A stretch of DNA of 64,000 nucleotides from Novosphingobium sp. IK01 (GCF_033242265.1 NZ_BTFW01000001.1:2935001-2999000), one strand, 5' to 3'. Shown: positions 16,050 to 25,460, counted from the first letter of the stretch. Made by a program: numbers and translations. The notes: a model not told the origin generated them from the sequence alone.

Positions 16050-16576
16050 TGCTCGAAATGCTCATCCCGCTGCTGTCGCGCTGGAAATGGGGGCTGGCGC
16101 TGGCCGGACTGCTGGCCTTCACCGGGCTGGGCGCGGCGGCCCTTCATTATCGCGGGGCCTTGCGCGCCGAACGGACCGGGCGTGCCGCCGACCGCGCCAG
16201 CTATGTCGCCGCCCAGGCCGAGGCCACGCGCCTGTCTGCCGAAGCGATCCACCATCAGGAAGCGGTCTACCGGATGAAGGCCGCCCAGCAGGATACCGCC
16301 CATGAAGCCGACCTTTCTGCCGCTCGCGCTGCTGGCGCTGCCTATGCCGATGCTTACCGCCTGCACGGGCAAGCCCTTGGCGGTGCGCCCGGCCCAGCCC
16401 CTGCCGCCCCCGCGCCTGCCCCTGCCGGACTTCGCGAAGGCCTGCCCGCCGCTGGTGTCGTGGTATCCGACGCGGACGTGCAAGCCTGCTCCGAAGTGAC
16501 CGCCTATGCCCTGTCGCTGCGTGAATGGGCGGTGGGGGTGGCTGATGCCTCTCTCGACCCGCGAGAGCAGCGCTGA
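16049..16576 (+). CDS. Rz-like inner-membrane spanin subunit
   Basis: A 175-residue protein with one transmembrane helix at about residues 14-32 (WKWGLALAGLLAFTGLGAAAL) and a long charged, alanine-rich coiled-coil-forming region to about residue 110. A proline/alanine stretch and a short C-terminal domain follow. This is the plan of a phage i-spanin. It starts at TGATG overlapping the endolysin stop. A separate lipoprotein gene (16302-16499) is nested entirely within it in the +1 frame, as Rz1 is inside Rz in lambda-like phages. Sequence similarity to named Rz families cannot be confirmed by eye; architecture and nesting carry the call. Confidence 0.75.
   Translation: MLEMLIPLLSRWKWGLALAGLLAFTGLGAAALHYRGALRAERTGRAADRASYVAAQAEATRLSAEAIHHQEAVYRMKAAQQDTAHEADLSAARAAGAAYADAYRLHGQALGGAPGPAPAAPAPAPAGLREGLPAAGVVVSDADVQACSEVTAYALSLREWAVGVADASLDPREQR
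16302..16499 (+). CDS. Rz1-like outer-membrane spanin lipoprotein, nested in the Rz-like gene
   Basis: A 65-residue frame, +1 relative to the surrounding Rz-like gene. It has a short signal peptide (KPTFLPLALLALPMPM) and a lipobox LTAC with Cys21. The mature part of 45 residues is extremely proline-rich (13 prolines, including PPP) and carries two more cysteines. AGGA lies eight bases before its ATG. Small, proline-rich lipoprotein, complete nesting, +1 frame: all four are defining features of Rz1. The pair would bridge inner and outer membranes to fuse them during lysis. Confidence 0.75.
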   Translation: MKPTFLPLALLALPMPMLTACTGKPLAVRPAQPLPPPRLPLPDFAKACPPLVSWYPTRTCKPAPK

Positions 16577-16578
16577 AA

Positions 16579-17631
<1,053 letters not shown>

Positions 17632-17770
17632 TCAATCGGCCTGCCCGGCTTGCGGGCCGGTTGGGGATTAACCCTGTTGCTCCGCAAGGCTCCCGACTGT
17701 CCGATAGTCCAATATTCTCGCGCGCGAAGGCATGGCAGGAGCTTGCACAAAGACGTTGAGTGGAGAAGTT

Positions 17771-18154
17771 ATGTCGAAGCGCCTGATTGCCGTCGGTTCC
17801 GCCCTGCTGGCGGGTTTTGCCGCCTCTGCTGCTGCTCATGCCGCGCCTGCGGCGCCCGCAGCCCCCGCGACCTGGGCGCGCTGTGCGGCCTGCCACGATG
17901 CCAGCAAGGGTGGCCCCAACAAGATCGGCCCCAACCTCTATGGCGTGGTCGGCAAGAAGGCCGGCACCCATGCGGCGGGCTTCAAGTATTCCGACGGGCT
18001 CAAGAAGTCGGCCCTGACCTGGAATGCGGCCACGCTCGACAAGTGGATCGAAAACCCCCGCGCGCTCGTTCCCGGCACGATGATGTCGTTCCCCGGCATC
18101 AAGGACCCGGCCAAGCGCGCCGAACTGGTCGGCTACCTGACCAAGCTCAAGTAA
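17771..18154 (+). CDS. Class I cytochrome c (soluble, periplasmic)
   Basis: A 127-residue c-type cytochrome with a signal peptide ending near AAHA, the haem-binding CAACH motif (about residues 41-45), GGPNKIGPNLYGVVG after it, and a distal methionine in GTMMSFPGI. The layout matches mitochondrial-like cytochrome c/c2 proteins that carry electrons between periplasmic dehydrogenases or the bc1 complex and oxidases. GGAGAA precedes the ATG at 17771. It lies between a nitronate monooxygenase and the alcohol-oxidation locus, and may serve the latter. Followed by a strong terminator. Confidence 0.92.
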   Translation: MSKRLIAVGSALLAGFAASAAAHAAPAAPAAPATWARCAACHDASKGGPNKIGPNLYGVVGKKAGTHAAGFKYSDGLKKSALTWNAATLDKWIENPRALVPGTMMSFPGIKDPAKRAELVGYLTKLK

Positions 18155-18219
18155 GCGGCTGCGTTTGCAGGCCCTGTTCGTTGCGGGGCGCTGCGAAGGC
18201 TCCAACAGAAACCGACAGG

Positions 18220-18256
18220 AAAAGGCCGGACAGCCCAGTGGCTGCCCGGCCTTTTT
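18220..18256 (+). terminator. Rho-independent terminator after cytochrome c gene
   Basis: AAAAGGCCGG-a-CAGCC pairs with GGCTG-c-CCGGCCTTTTT around CAGT, ending in a T-run on the plus strand. Confidence 0.85.
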
Positions 18257-18321
18257 CCGTTGGAGCTTTCTGATGGGGGCATGAAAAAACCGGACAGCCA
18301 CGCAGGGCTGCCCGGCAAGGG

Positions 18322-18350
18322 GCCCCGGCGTCAGGAGCGGACGCCGGGGC
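18322..18350 (-). terminator. Terminator hairpin after porin gene
   Basis: GCCCCGGCGTC (18322-18332) pairs perfectly with 18340-18350 just beyond the porin stop on the minus strand. No T-run is present, so strength is uncertain. Confidence 0.55.
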
Positions 18351-18362
18351 ACTGAACCTGAC

Positions 18363-19805
18363 TCAGAAGAAGAGGATGCCGCCGATTGCCAGGGTATCGG
18401 ACTTGGCGCGGTTGCCGTTGTGGGCGACCGCCTTGGTCGAGACATATTCGCCGATCAGCGTGACCCAGCTGGTCAGGCCATAGCGCACCTGGCCGACCCA
18501 GCTGCTGTTCACCTTGACCAGCGTGGGGTTGGCCGAGGCGTCGAGCGCGTTGGCATAGCTCAGGCGGCTTTCGCCATAGCTGCCGCCCAGGGTGAACTTG
18601 CCGAAAGTGGCGGTGGCCTGTGCATAGAAGCCCTGGCTGTCACGCGCATTGCCAAGGCCATCGCTGTCGAACAGGTTGAGCGCGGTCGTGCCCAGGCCCG
18701 AGGCGGTGTAGTAGTAGCCGACCACGGTGACCGGGCCGCTGTTGAGCTTGGCGCCGAAGTCGATGCCCTTGCCGGTGTAGGACAGGCTGCTGGTGACGGT
18801 GTCATGCTTCTGGGTGATCCCCGAAACCCACAGGTGGGCGCCGACCGGGCCGACCTTGGTGTCGTAGGTGATCTTGGCCTGGAAGCCGGGCTCGCTGTTG
18901 GTTTCGGCAGGGCCGGTGAGCGAGTGGAGCGGCTGGAACACGCCGCCAGCAACCTTGAAGCCCTTGAAATCAGGCGTCGTGTAGGTGATCTGCGGCTGGA
19001 AGTCGGTGTAGATATAGCCAACGCCGATGCGGCCCAGCGTGGTGTTGGCCGGGGCCACGTTGCCGCCGGGCGAGCCGGGCGAGAGCAGCGTGATGTCGTT
19101 GAGGATGGCGTCCGACCCGAACAGGCCGATGTCGCGGCCGATCTTCAGTTCGCCATAGCCGGCACGGCCCACGGTCAGGTACGTCTGGCGGAAGTCGATG
19201 CCCGAGGTGGCAAGGCCGGTCGGCTGGCCACCGTTGTTGGCGCCCAGCGCGCCCCAGGCGGCGCTGTTGATGCCCGGATACATGCCGAAGTGGGCGCCCA
19301 CGTCCCAACCGCCCTGCTGGGTGGTCGCCTCGATCTTGAGGAAGCCGGGGAGCAGGCCGTTGCGGACCGCCGAGGTATTGCCGCCCACGTTGACGACGCC
19401 GCCCGCCACGCTCGACGTGGCATTGGGCGCCTGCGGGTTGTCGTGGACATAGAAGCCGTTGACCGAGCCCGAGAACTTGAGCGTGACATCGCCGACCTCA
19501 AGGCCCACGCCGCTCGCCGTGCGGCGCACGAAGCGCTCGGAGTCGGCTACTTGGGCGGGCGGGGCCGAGGCAGGCGTTTCCACGGCAGTCGCCGGGGTGG
19601 GCGGTGCGTTTTCGGCTTCATCCTCGTGGACGAGCTGTTCGTATTCCTCATCGGAAAGAATGCCCTTTTCATGGAGGCGCTTGAGCAGCGCGGCCGAGGT
19701 TCCGGCCATGGCGGGCGTGGCGCCCAGTGTCATCCCCAGGGTGATCATGCCCGCGAGCATCACGCTCGACAGCGGCGTGTTCACGAGCTTCTTGTGAGCC
19801 TTCAT
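18363..19805 (-). CDS. Outer-membrane porin-like beta-barrel protein
   Basis: A 480-residue protein with a signal peptide (cleavage near PAMAG), a short helical segment LLKRLHEKGILSDEEYEQLV resembling the SHOCT-type helix pair, and a variable linker. A long run of alternating hydrophobic strands follows (VTLKFSGSVNGFYVHD, GELKIGRDIGLFG, VTVVGYYYTAS), ending in phenylalanine (AIGGILFF), the usual signal for outer-membrane insertion. It resembles Gram-negative porins of the sphingomonad type. Its place beside the PQQ alcohol-oxidation genes suggests entry of substrate or metal, which is inference. A CCAAGG-containing dyad lies about 95 bases upstream. Confidence 0.82.
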   Translation of the reverse strand: MKAHKKLVNTPLSSVMLAGMITLGMTLGATPAMAGTSAALLKRLHEKGILSDEEYEQLVHEDEAENAPPTPATAVETPASAPPAQVADSERFVRRTASGVGLEVGDVTLKFSGSVNGFYVHDNPQAPNATSSVAGGVVNVGGNTSAVRNGLLPGFLKIEATTQQGGWDVGAHFGMYPGINSAAWGALGANNGGQPTGLATSGIDFRQTYLTVGRAGYGELKIGRDIGLFGSDAILNDITLLSPGSPGGNVAPANTTLGRIGVGYIYTDFQPQITYTTPDFKGFKVAGGVFQPLHSLTGPAETNSEPGFQAKITYDTKVGPVGAHLWVSGITQKHDTVTSSLSYTGKGIDFGAKLNSGPVTVVGYYYTASGLGTTALNLFDSDGLGNARDSQGFYAQATATFGKFTLGGSYGESRLSYANALDASANPTLVKVNSSWVGQVRYGLTSWVTLIGEYVSTKAVAHNGNRAKSDTLAIGGILFF

Positions 19806-19898
19806 TGTTCCATCCCCTGATATGTTCTGATGCCCCTCGCGGAGGCTCAGGCGACGATGCGCGTGGCAGGGGATGCGCGAAATTGGACTATGGTTCTC

Positions 19899-19910
19899 GT
19901 TCCAAGGAAC
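19899..19910. promoter_or_regulatory. GTTCC-AA-GGAAC dyad upstream of porin gene
   Basis: A 12-base dyad about 95 bases upstream of the porin start. It shares the CCAAGG core with the longer motif found before the cytochrome, dehydrogenase and aldehyde dehydrogenase genes, but the flanks match less well, so membership is uncertain. Confidence 0.35.
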
Positions 19911-19964
19911 TACGCACGATTGCGCATTATTGCAAAAACAGGGGCCTGTGGCCGCGCATTTTGC

Positions 19965-20936
19965 TCAGGGCGCGGCAACGGCGCCCCAGGGCGCGATTCC
20001 CGCCGGAACGGTCGCCACGGTCTTCCCGGCCACCAGATCGACCACGGAAACGTCGTTGGACAGGCCATTGGCGGTGTAGGCGCGGGTGCCGTCGGGGCTG
20101 AGCGCCAGATGCCACACGCGCTTGCCCACGGGGATCGTCGCGCGGACCTTGCGGGTGGCAACATCGATCAGCGCGATGCGGTCGGCCCGGCCCAGCGCGA
20201 CCACGGCGGTCTTGCCATCGGGGGTGAAACGGATGCCGCAGGGCAGGATCTTGTAGCCCTGAACGCCGGGAATCGAGAACGGGATGGTCGCGGTGATCGC
20301 GCGCGTGCGCGGATCGGCGATCTGGATCACGCCGCCCACTTCGGCCGCGATCCACAGTTCGCGTCCGTCGGCGGTGAATTCGACATGGCGGGGGCGCTTT
20401 TCGGTTTCCATCGTCGAGACGACCTGCCGCGTGGCCAGATCGATCCAGGCGATCGTGCTGTCGTCCTCGGAGGTCACCACCAGCCATTTGCCGTCCGGGC
20501 TCTGCGCCACGCCTTCGGGTTCCTTGCCGACCGGGATCTGGAAGGCCACGCGCCCGGTTTCCAGATCGATGGCGCTGACGGCGGCATCGTTCTCGTTGGC
20601 GACGAACACGGTCTTGCCGTCGATGGCCGGGAAGAACTGTTCCGGGTCCTGTCCGGCGCCGATCTCGCGCAGGATTTTGCCGGTCTGGCGGTCGATCACC
20701 TTGACCGCGTTGTCGTTGCTCACGCAGACCAGCACGAAGCGCCCGTCGCGGGTGAGGGTGATCCCGCGCGGGCGTTCGCCCACCGGCCATGTCGCCAGAA
20801 CCTTGCCCGCCGCGCCGTCGATCACGGTGACCGAATTGCCGCGCTCGTTGCTGACATAGACGGTCTGCGCGCCGGCGGCGGCAGGCGCCATGAGAGCCGT
20901 GAGCGCGCCCAGGGCCAGTTTCGTGATCAAGCGCAT
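19965..20936 (-). CDS. Periplasmic YVTN beta-propeller protein of PQQ-dependent alcohol oxidation loci
   Basis: A 323-residue secreted protein (signal peptide ending at AGAQ) made of about seven repeats of the YVTN type, for example VYVSNERGNSVTVIDG, VFVANENDAAVSAIDL and AYTANGLSNDVSVVDL. It matches the class called PQQ-dependent catabolism-associated beta-propeller proteins, which accompany quinoprotein alcohol dehydrogenases; the molecular role is not established. The ATG at 20936 is the start that gives a proper signal peptide. It is divergent from the PedF-type cytochrome gene. Confidence 0.87.
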   Translation of the reverse strand: MRLITKLALGALTALMAPAAAGAQTVYVSNERGNSVTVIDGAAGKVLATWPVGERPRGITLTRDGRFVLVCVSNDNAVKVIDRQTGKILREIGAGQDPEQFFPAIDGKTVFVANENDAAVSAIDLETGRVAFQIPVGKEPEGVAQSPDGKWLVVTSEDDSTIAWIDLATRQVVSTMETEKRPRHVEFTADGRELWIAAEVGGVIQIADPRTRAITATIPFSIPGVQGYKILPCGIRFTPDGKTAVVALGRADRIALIDVATRKVRATIPVGKRVWHLALSPDGTRAYTANGLSNDVSVVDLVAGKTVATVPAGIAPWGAVAAP

Positions 20937-21020
20937 GTCCGTCGTCCTCTCGTGTCGCGGCCATCGGCCGCCGTGCTCTGGTCCCGAATCCCACCCTAAT
21001 AAGCACAAATCCTTGGGGGC

Positions 21021-21044
21021 ATTCGACCAAAGGTCAATTTCGGG
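21021..21044 (+). promoter_or_regulatory. Shared upstream motif, copy before cytochrome c550 gene
   Basis: Contains TTCGACCAAAGGTCAATTT about 75-95 bases upstream of the cytochrome start, with GACC-AAA-GGTC as a dyad. It aligns with copies at 22530-22554 and, on the minus strand, 31343-31369. It lies between divergent genes and could also serve the beta-propeller gene. Confidence 0.5.
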
Positions 21045-21117
21045 TGTGCCACCAGTGGGCCATCAGGGGGTCAGGGACTGACCAGAGCAGAAGATTCGAG
21101 GAAAAGGGAATTACGCG

Positions 21118-21555
21118 ATGAAGATCACCGGACGACTGGCGCTGGCAGCCTCAGCCGGGGTGCTTGCCCTGGCCGGCGCGCCTCATCTCTTTGCCCATGG
21201 CGACGTGACGCCGCAGGCTGTCGATACGAGCGCTCTTCCCGACATCCAGCCCAACAACGACACCTGGATCGAGCACAACCCCTATCGCGGCAATGCCGAG
21301 GCGATCAAGATCGGCGAACATGCCTATGCGCAGAACTGCGCGCGCTGCCACGGGATCGAGGCGATCTCGGGCGGGATCGCGCCCGACTTGCGCTATCTCG
21401 AACTGGGCGACAGCGGCGACGAATGGTTCGTGCAGCGCTACCACCACGGTTCGGTCCGCGACGGCAAGGTCTACATGCCGCCGATGGGCGAGGTGCTGGG
21501 CCAGAAGGCTGGCTGGGCGATCCGTGCCTGGCTCGAAACTGTCCATCAGGAGTGA
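21118..21555 (+). CDS. Cytochrome c550, PedF type
   Basis: A 145-residue periplasmic cytochrome c with a signal peptide ending near LFAHG. The haem motif CARCH is at about residues 77-81 and the axial methionine lies in YMPPMGEVLG. The block ALPDIQPNNDTWIEHNPYRGN before the haem motif is typical of the PedF-like cytochrome c550 group that takes electrons from PQQ alcohol dehydrogenases. The next gene starts five bases after its stop. It is preceded by the shared motif at 21021-21044, so co-regulation with the dehydrogenase is likely. Confidence 0.88.
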   Translation: MKITGRLALAASAGVLALAGAPHLFAHGDVTPQAVDTSALPDIQPNNDTWIEHNPYRGNAEAIKIGEHAYAQNCARCHGIEAISGGIAPDLRYLELGDSGDEWFVQRYHHGSVRDGKVYMPPMGEVLGQKAGWAIRAWLETVHQE

Positions 21556-21560
21556 TCCCG

Positions 21561-22445
21561 ATGGCGCGTAAAGAAGGCACGGCGGCGGTAACCCGGCGTG
21601 CCCTTCTGGGCGGGGCTCTGGCGACTGGCGCCATGGCTCTCGCCCCCGCCGGGGTTCAGGCCGCGCCGCTCGCCAAGGTCAAGGCCAATGGCGTGTTGCG
21701 CGTGGCGATCTATCAGGACAACGCGCCCTGGTCGTGGGACGAGGGCGGGCAGATCCGGGGTATCGACGCCGATCTGGGCCGGGCCCTGGCGCAGGCGCTC
21801 GGGGTGAGGGCCGATCTGGCCATTTTTCCTGCCGATGAAAGCGTCGAGGACGATCTGCGCAATGCCGTGTGGCGCGGCGGGTTGCTGGGGTTCCAGGCCG
21901 CCGATGTCATGCTCCATGTCCCGTTCGATCCGGCCTTTGCCGCGCAGCAGGATCAGGTCGCGATCGTGGCGCCTTATGTGCGCGAGGGGTTCGGCCTGGC
22001 CTGTGCCACGGGCAAGGGCCTCCAGTGCGAGGCTGCCCCGCTCGCGTTCCGTGGGCACAAGCTCGCGGTCGAACTGGCGACAGTGCCCGATTACTACCTG
22101 ATGGGGCAGTTCGGCGGCGCTTTGGCCAAGGATGTCGTGCATTTTCCCAATGGGGCGGCGGCGGTTTCGGCGCTGGTCAAGGGCGATGCCGATGCGGCAC
22201 TGGCGACGCGAGCCCAGCTCGAATTCGGCCTGCGCGACCATGGTTCGGAGTTCGCGCAACGCAAGGGGCCGCTTCCCCAACTCAATGCGCCCGGCTGGGA
22301 CGTGGGCATGGCCGTGAAGGAGGCCAGCCGCACGCTGGGCGACGCGCTCGAATCCATCGTGACCGACATGCAGAAGGATGGCCGCATGGCCGCCTTGTGC
22401 AAGCCCTATGGCGTGGCCTGGACGGCCCCGCTGGCAGCGGGCTGA
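21561..22445 (+). CDS. MoxJ/XoxJ-like periplasmic solute-binding protein of quinoprotein alcohol oxidation
   Basis: A 294-residue protein with a twin-arginine-like leader (TRRALLGGALATGA) and a family 3 solute-binding fold, beginning VLRVAIYQDNAPWSWDEGGQIRGIDADLGRALAQALG. It corresponds to the MoxJ/XoxJ-like proteins encoded with PQQ methanol and ethanol dehydrogenases, thought to help activate or mature the enzyme; transport is unlikely as no permease is present. The ATG at 21561 follows the cytochrome stop by five bases. It precedes the dehydrogenase gene with about 260 bases between, where a separate promoter seems to lie. Confidence 0.85.
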   Translation: MARKEGTAAVTRRALLGGALATGAMALAPAGVQAAPLAKVKANGVLRVAIYQDNAPWSWDEGGQIRGIDADLGRALAQALGVRADLAIFPADESVEDDLRNAVWRGGLLGFQAADVMLHVPFDPAFAAQQDQVAIVAPYVREGFGLACATGKGLQCEAAPLAFRGHKLAVELATVPDYYLMGQFGGALAKDVVHFPNGAAAVSALVKGDADAALATRAQLEFGLRDHGSEFAQRKGPLPQLNAPGWDVGMAVKEASRTLGDALESIVTDMQKDGRMAALCKPYGVAWTAPLAAG

Positions 22446-22511
22446 GGATCGGCCGGAAAACCGGGTTGCGAAGGTGTGAACGGGCGCTTCGGCTTCGAAC
22501 GTAAGGCTTCG

Positions 22512-22554
22512 GACTTAGTGCCCCAGACTTAGTGCCAAGGTCCAATTGCCGGGG
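22512..22554 (+). promoter_or_regulatory. Direct repeats plus shared motif upstream of PQQ alcohol dehydrogenase
   Basis: GACTTAGTGCC occurs twice (22512-22522 and 22526-22536), 14 bases apart. The second copy runs into GTGCCAAGGTCCAATTGCC (within 22530-22554), the third copy of the motif shared by this locus. The site lies about 150-190 bases upstream of the dehydrogenase ATG and is a good candidate activator site. Confidence 0.5.
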
Positions 22555-22705
22555 CGCGGTGAGGCAATAGTCTGCAATGCATGGTGGGCGGGCAAGGGGG
22601 GCGCCGACCGTATCCAGCTTCCATGCCCCCCTGTGGCCCCCCGTCGATGGCGATCCAGCGTGATCGGCCCGGCAAGAGGCCGAACGTTCAATCGGAGGTG
22701 TGATG

Positions 22706-24466
22706 ATGAAGGGATTTTTGAAGGCTACGGCAGCCTGTGTGCTGGCTCTGGCCGTAGCGGCTCCTGCCCTTGCTGATGGCCAGGCTGCCGGTCCGGGGGA
22801 CGCCGACCTCATGGCTGACGCCAAGACCACGGGCGACGTGCTCACCTATGGCATGGGCCCGCAGGCGCACCGTTTCAGCCCGCTCAACCAGATCAACAGC
22901 GGCAACGTCGCCAAGCTGGTCCCGGCTTTCGCCGCCTCGCTCGGCGGTGAAAAGCAGCGCGGCCAGGAAGCCCAGCCGATCGTCTACGACGGCGTGATCT
23001 ATGTCACCGGCTCCTACTCGCGCGTTTTCGCCTTCGATGCCCACACCGGCGACAAGCTGTGGGAATATGACGCCCGCCTGCCCGACGGCATCATGCCCTG
23101 CTGCGACGTGGTGAACCGCGGCGCGGCCATCTATGGCGACAAGATCATCTTCGGCACGCTCGATGCCCACGTCATCGCGCTCAACCGCAAGACCGGCAAG
23201 GTCGTCTGGAACAAGACCGCCGCCGACTACCAGGCCGGCTACAGCCAGACGGCCGCGCCGATCATCGTCAAGGGCATGGTCATCACCGGCACGTCGGGCG
23301 GTGAATTCGGCGTCGTCGGCTCGGTCGAGGCGCGCGACGTGAACACCGGCGAGCTGGTGTGGACGCGCCCGGTGATCGAAGGTCACATGGGCACGCTCCA
23401 CGGCAAGCCCAACGGCATCACCGGCAAGACCAACGCCACCTGGCAGGGCGACCTGTGGAAGACCGGCGGCGGCGCCACCTGGCTGGGCGGGACCTATGAC
23501 CCGGAAACCAACCTGCTCTTCTTCGGCACCGGCAACCCGGCCCCGTGGAACAGCCACCTGCGCCCCGGCGACAACCTCTACACCTCCTCGACTCTCGCCA
23601 TCAATCCCGACAACGGGCAGATCGTCTGGCACTACCAGACCACCCCGCACGATGGCTGGGACTTCGACGGCGTGAACGAGTTCATCCCGTTTGACGCCAC
23701 CATCAACGGCAAGCCGATGAAGCTGGGCGCCAAGGCCGACCGCAACGGCTACTTCTTCGTGCTCGACCGCACGAACGGCAAGTTCATCAGCGCCAACAAG
23801 TTCGTCATGCAGACGACCTGGGCCAACGGCATCAACCCCAAGACCGGCCGTCCCAACTACATCGACGCCAACCGTCCGGGCGCGCCCGACATGGCCGGTG
23901 GCTCGGAAGCCAAGGGCAAGACCGTGTTTGCCAGCCCCTCGTTCCTGGGCGGCAAGAACTGGATGCCGATGGCCTATTCGGACCAGTCGGGCCTGTTCTA
24001 CATCCCCTCGAACGACTGGGGCATGGACATCTGGAACACGCCGATCGCCTACAAGAAGGGCGCGGCCTATCTGGGCGCCAGCTTCACGATCAAGCCGATC
24101 GCCGAGGATCACATCGGCGCCCTGCGCGCGATGGACCCCAAGACCGGCAAGATCGTCTGGGAATACAAGAACAAGGCTCCGCTCTGGGGCGGCGTGATGA
24201 CCACGGGCGGCAACCTCGTGTTCACCGGCACCCCCGAAGGCTACCTCAAGGCCTTCGACGCCAAGACCGGCCAGGAACTGTGGAAGTTCAACACCGGTTC
24301 GGGCGTGGTCGGCTCGCCCATCACCTGGGAACAGGATGGCGAACAGTACGTCGCCGTGATGTCGGGCTGGGGTGGCGCCGTGCCGCTGTGGGGCGGTGAA
24401 GTCGCCAAGACCTTCAAGGAAATCAGCCAGGGCGGTGCGCTCTGGGTGTTCAAGCTGCCCAAGTGA
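22706..24466 (+). CDS. PQQ-dependent alcohol dehydrogenase, predicted lanthanide type
   Basis: A 586-residue periplasmic quinoprotein with a signal peptide ending at ALADG and the eight-bladed propeller W-motifs. Active-site elements seen are the vicinal disulfide in MPCCDVV (Cys132-Cys133), Glu200 in SGGEFG, Asn277 in GTGNPAPWN and the catalytic Asp319 in [11 protein letters not shown]. Two residues on is Asp321. The second Asp is the hallmark of lanthanide-dependent XoxF/PedH/ExaF enzymes; calcium types have Ser or Ala there. Overall sequence is closest to ethanol-type (ExaA/PedH) rather than methanol-type enzymes. GGAGG is seven bases before the ATG at 22706, preferred over ATG 22703 and GTG 22700. 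Electrons probably go to the PedF-type cytochrome. Confidence 0.9.
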   Translation: MKGFLKATAACVLALAVAAPALADGQAAGPGDADLMADAKTTGDVLTYGMGPQAHRFSPLNQINSGNVAKLVPAFAASLGGEKQRGQEAQPIVYDGVIYVTGSYSRVFAFDAHTGDKLWEYDARLPDGIMPCCDVVNRGAAIYGDKIIFGTLDAHVIALNRKTGKVVWNKTAADYQAGYSQTAAPIIVKGMVITGTSGGEFGVVGSVEARDVNTGELVWTRPVIEGHMGTLHGKPNGITGKTNATWQGDLWKTGGGATWLGGTYDPETNLLFFGTGNPAPWNSHLRPGDNLYTSSTLAINPDNGQIVWHYQTTPHDGWDFDGVNEFIPFDATINGKPMKLGAKADRNGYFFVLDRTNGKFISANKFVMQTTWANGINPKTGRPNYIDANRPGAPDMAGGSEAKGKTVFASPSFLGGKNWMPMAYSDQSGLFYIPSNDWGMDIWNTPIAYKKGAAYLGASFTIKPIAEDHIGALRAMDPKTGKIVWEYKNKAPLWGGVMTTGGNLVFTGTPEGYLKAFDAKTGQELWKFNTGSGVVGSPITWEQDGEQYVAVMSGWGGAVPLWGGEVAKTFKEISQGGALWVFKLPK

Positions 24467-24573
24467 TGGCGCGGGGCTGGAACAGGGAGGGCGCCGTCCC
24501 TCCGACCGGCCCCCACGCTCCGGGTCAGGTTTCGGCCTGGCCCCCCTATGGCGCGCAGGGTCGGGAAGAGAGC

Positions 24574-25407
24574 ATGTTTTCAGCACATCTTTCCGACCCT
24601 TCGTTTTTCCCGGACCCGGCTTTTGCTGCTCCGGTCTTTGCCGCTCCGGTCTTCGCCGCTCCGGTTTTTGCAAGTCCTGTGCGCAGCAAGGGCGGCTCCT
24701 CGCGTTCGCGCACGATGGGCGCTTGCCTTTCGGGCAAGGCTGGGGATAGTGCGGGGATGGCCGCAACTGCCACTCCTGAACGTATTCTCGTCGTCGACGA
24801 TCATCCGCTGGTCCGCGACGGGCTCCGCAGTCTTCTGGCCGTGACTTTCGAGGATTGCGACATTCTCGAAGCGGCCGGTGTCGCCGAGGCCTGCTCGGTT
24901 CTGGCGCAGCATGGCGAATGCGATCTCGTGCTGCTCGATCTCAACATGCCCGATGCCACGCGCCTTTCGGGGCTGGTGCAATTGCGCCAGACTTTCCCGA
25001 TGGTGCCGGTGATGATGGTCTCGGGCAGCTTCGACCGCGCCCTCGTGCAGGAGGCGCTCTCGGCTGGTGCGGCAGGCTTCCTGCCCAAGTCGATGAAGCG
25101 CGCGGCCATCGTCGATGCGCTCCACATGGTCATGTCGGGCGAAATCTACATTCCCGACATCGCGCTCGAAGAGAGCCCGGTCAGCGAGGAAGAAGCCCAG
25201 ATCCGCGCCCGGATCGACACGCTGACCCCGCAGCAAAAGGTCGTGCTGCATCATCTGGTCCATGGCCGGCTCAACAAGCAGATCGCCCACGATCTTGATG
25301 TCTCGCTCACCACGGTCAAGGCGCATGTCTCGGCGATCCTGCAAAAGCTGGGCGTGTTCAGCCGCACCCAGGCGGTGATTCTGGCCAACCGGATTCATTT
25401 CGACTGA
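24574..25407 (+). CDS. NarL/FixJ-type response regulator (LuxR HTH)
   Basis: A two-domain regulator. The receiver domain starts at ERILVVDDHPLVRDGL, with the phospho-acceptor Asp in LVLLDLNMPD and a conserved Lys in GFLPKS. The C-terminal LuxR helix-turn-helix is LTPQQKVVLHHLVHGRLNKQIAHDLDVSLTTVKAHV. From the ATG at 24574 the product has 277 residues with an odd leader of FAAPV repeats; the ATG at 24757, just before the receiver, is an equally likely start. It lies between the alcohol dehydrogenase and a hybrid kinase/FIST operon and resembles the AgmR/ErbR regulators of Pseudomonas ethanol oxidation, so it probably activates this locus. Confidence 0.85.
   Translation: MFSAHLSDPSFFPDPAFAAPVFAAPVFAAPVFASPVRSKGGSSRSRTMGACLSGKAGDSAGMAATATPERILVVDDHPLVRDGLRSLLAVTFEDCDILEAAGVAEACSVLAQHGECDLVLLDLNMPDATRLSGLVQLRQTFPMVPVMMVSGSFDRALVQEALSAGAAGFLPKSMKRAAIVDALHMVMSGEIYIPDIALEESPVSEEEAQIRARIDTLTPQQKVVLHHLVHGRLNKQIAHDLDVSLTTVKAHVSAILQKLGVFSRTQAVILANRIHFD
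24622..24681 (+). repeat. Four 15-base repeats encoding FAAPV units
   Basis: Four in-frame 15-base units read FAAPV, FAAPV, FAAPV and FASPV in the leader ahead of the receiver domain. If translation starts at 24757 the repeat is untranslated. Copy number may vary by slippage. Confidence 0.7.
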
Positions 25408-25439
25408 CGGTTTTTTGGTTGGTGGCCTTGCCGCGCGGA

Positions 25440-25460
25440 GCCCCGGATCGTGTCCGGGGC
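25440..25460. terminator. Bidirectional terminator between response regulator and hybrid kinase
   Basis: GCCCCGGA, loop TCGTG, TCCGGGGC: eight perfect pairs between convergent stops. Confidence 0.6.

Noticed and set aside
22688..24766. 692-codon minus-strand frame opposite the PQQ dehydrogenase
   Set aside because: It mirrors a well-supported gene with signal peptide and active-site residues; the antisense product is Gly/Val/Asp-rich filler.
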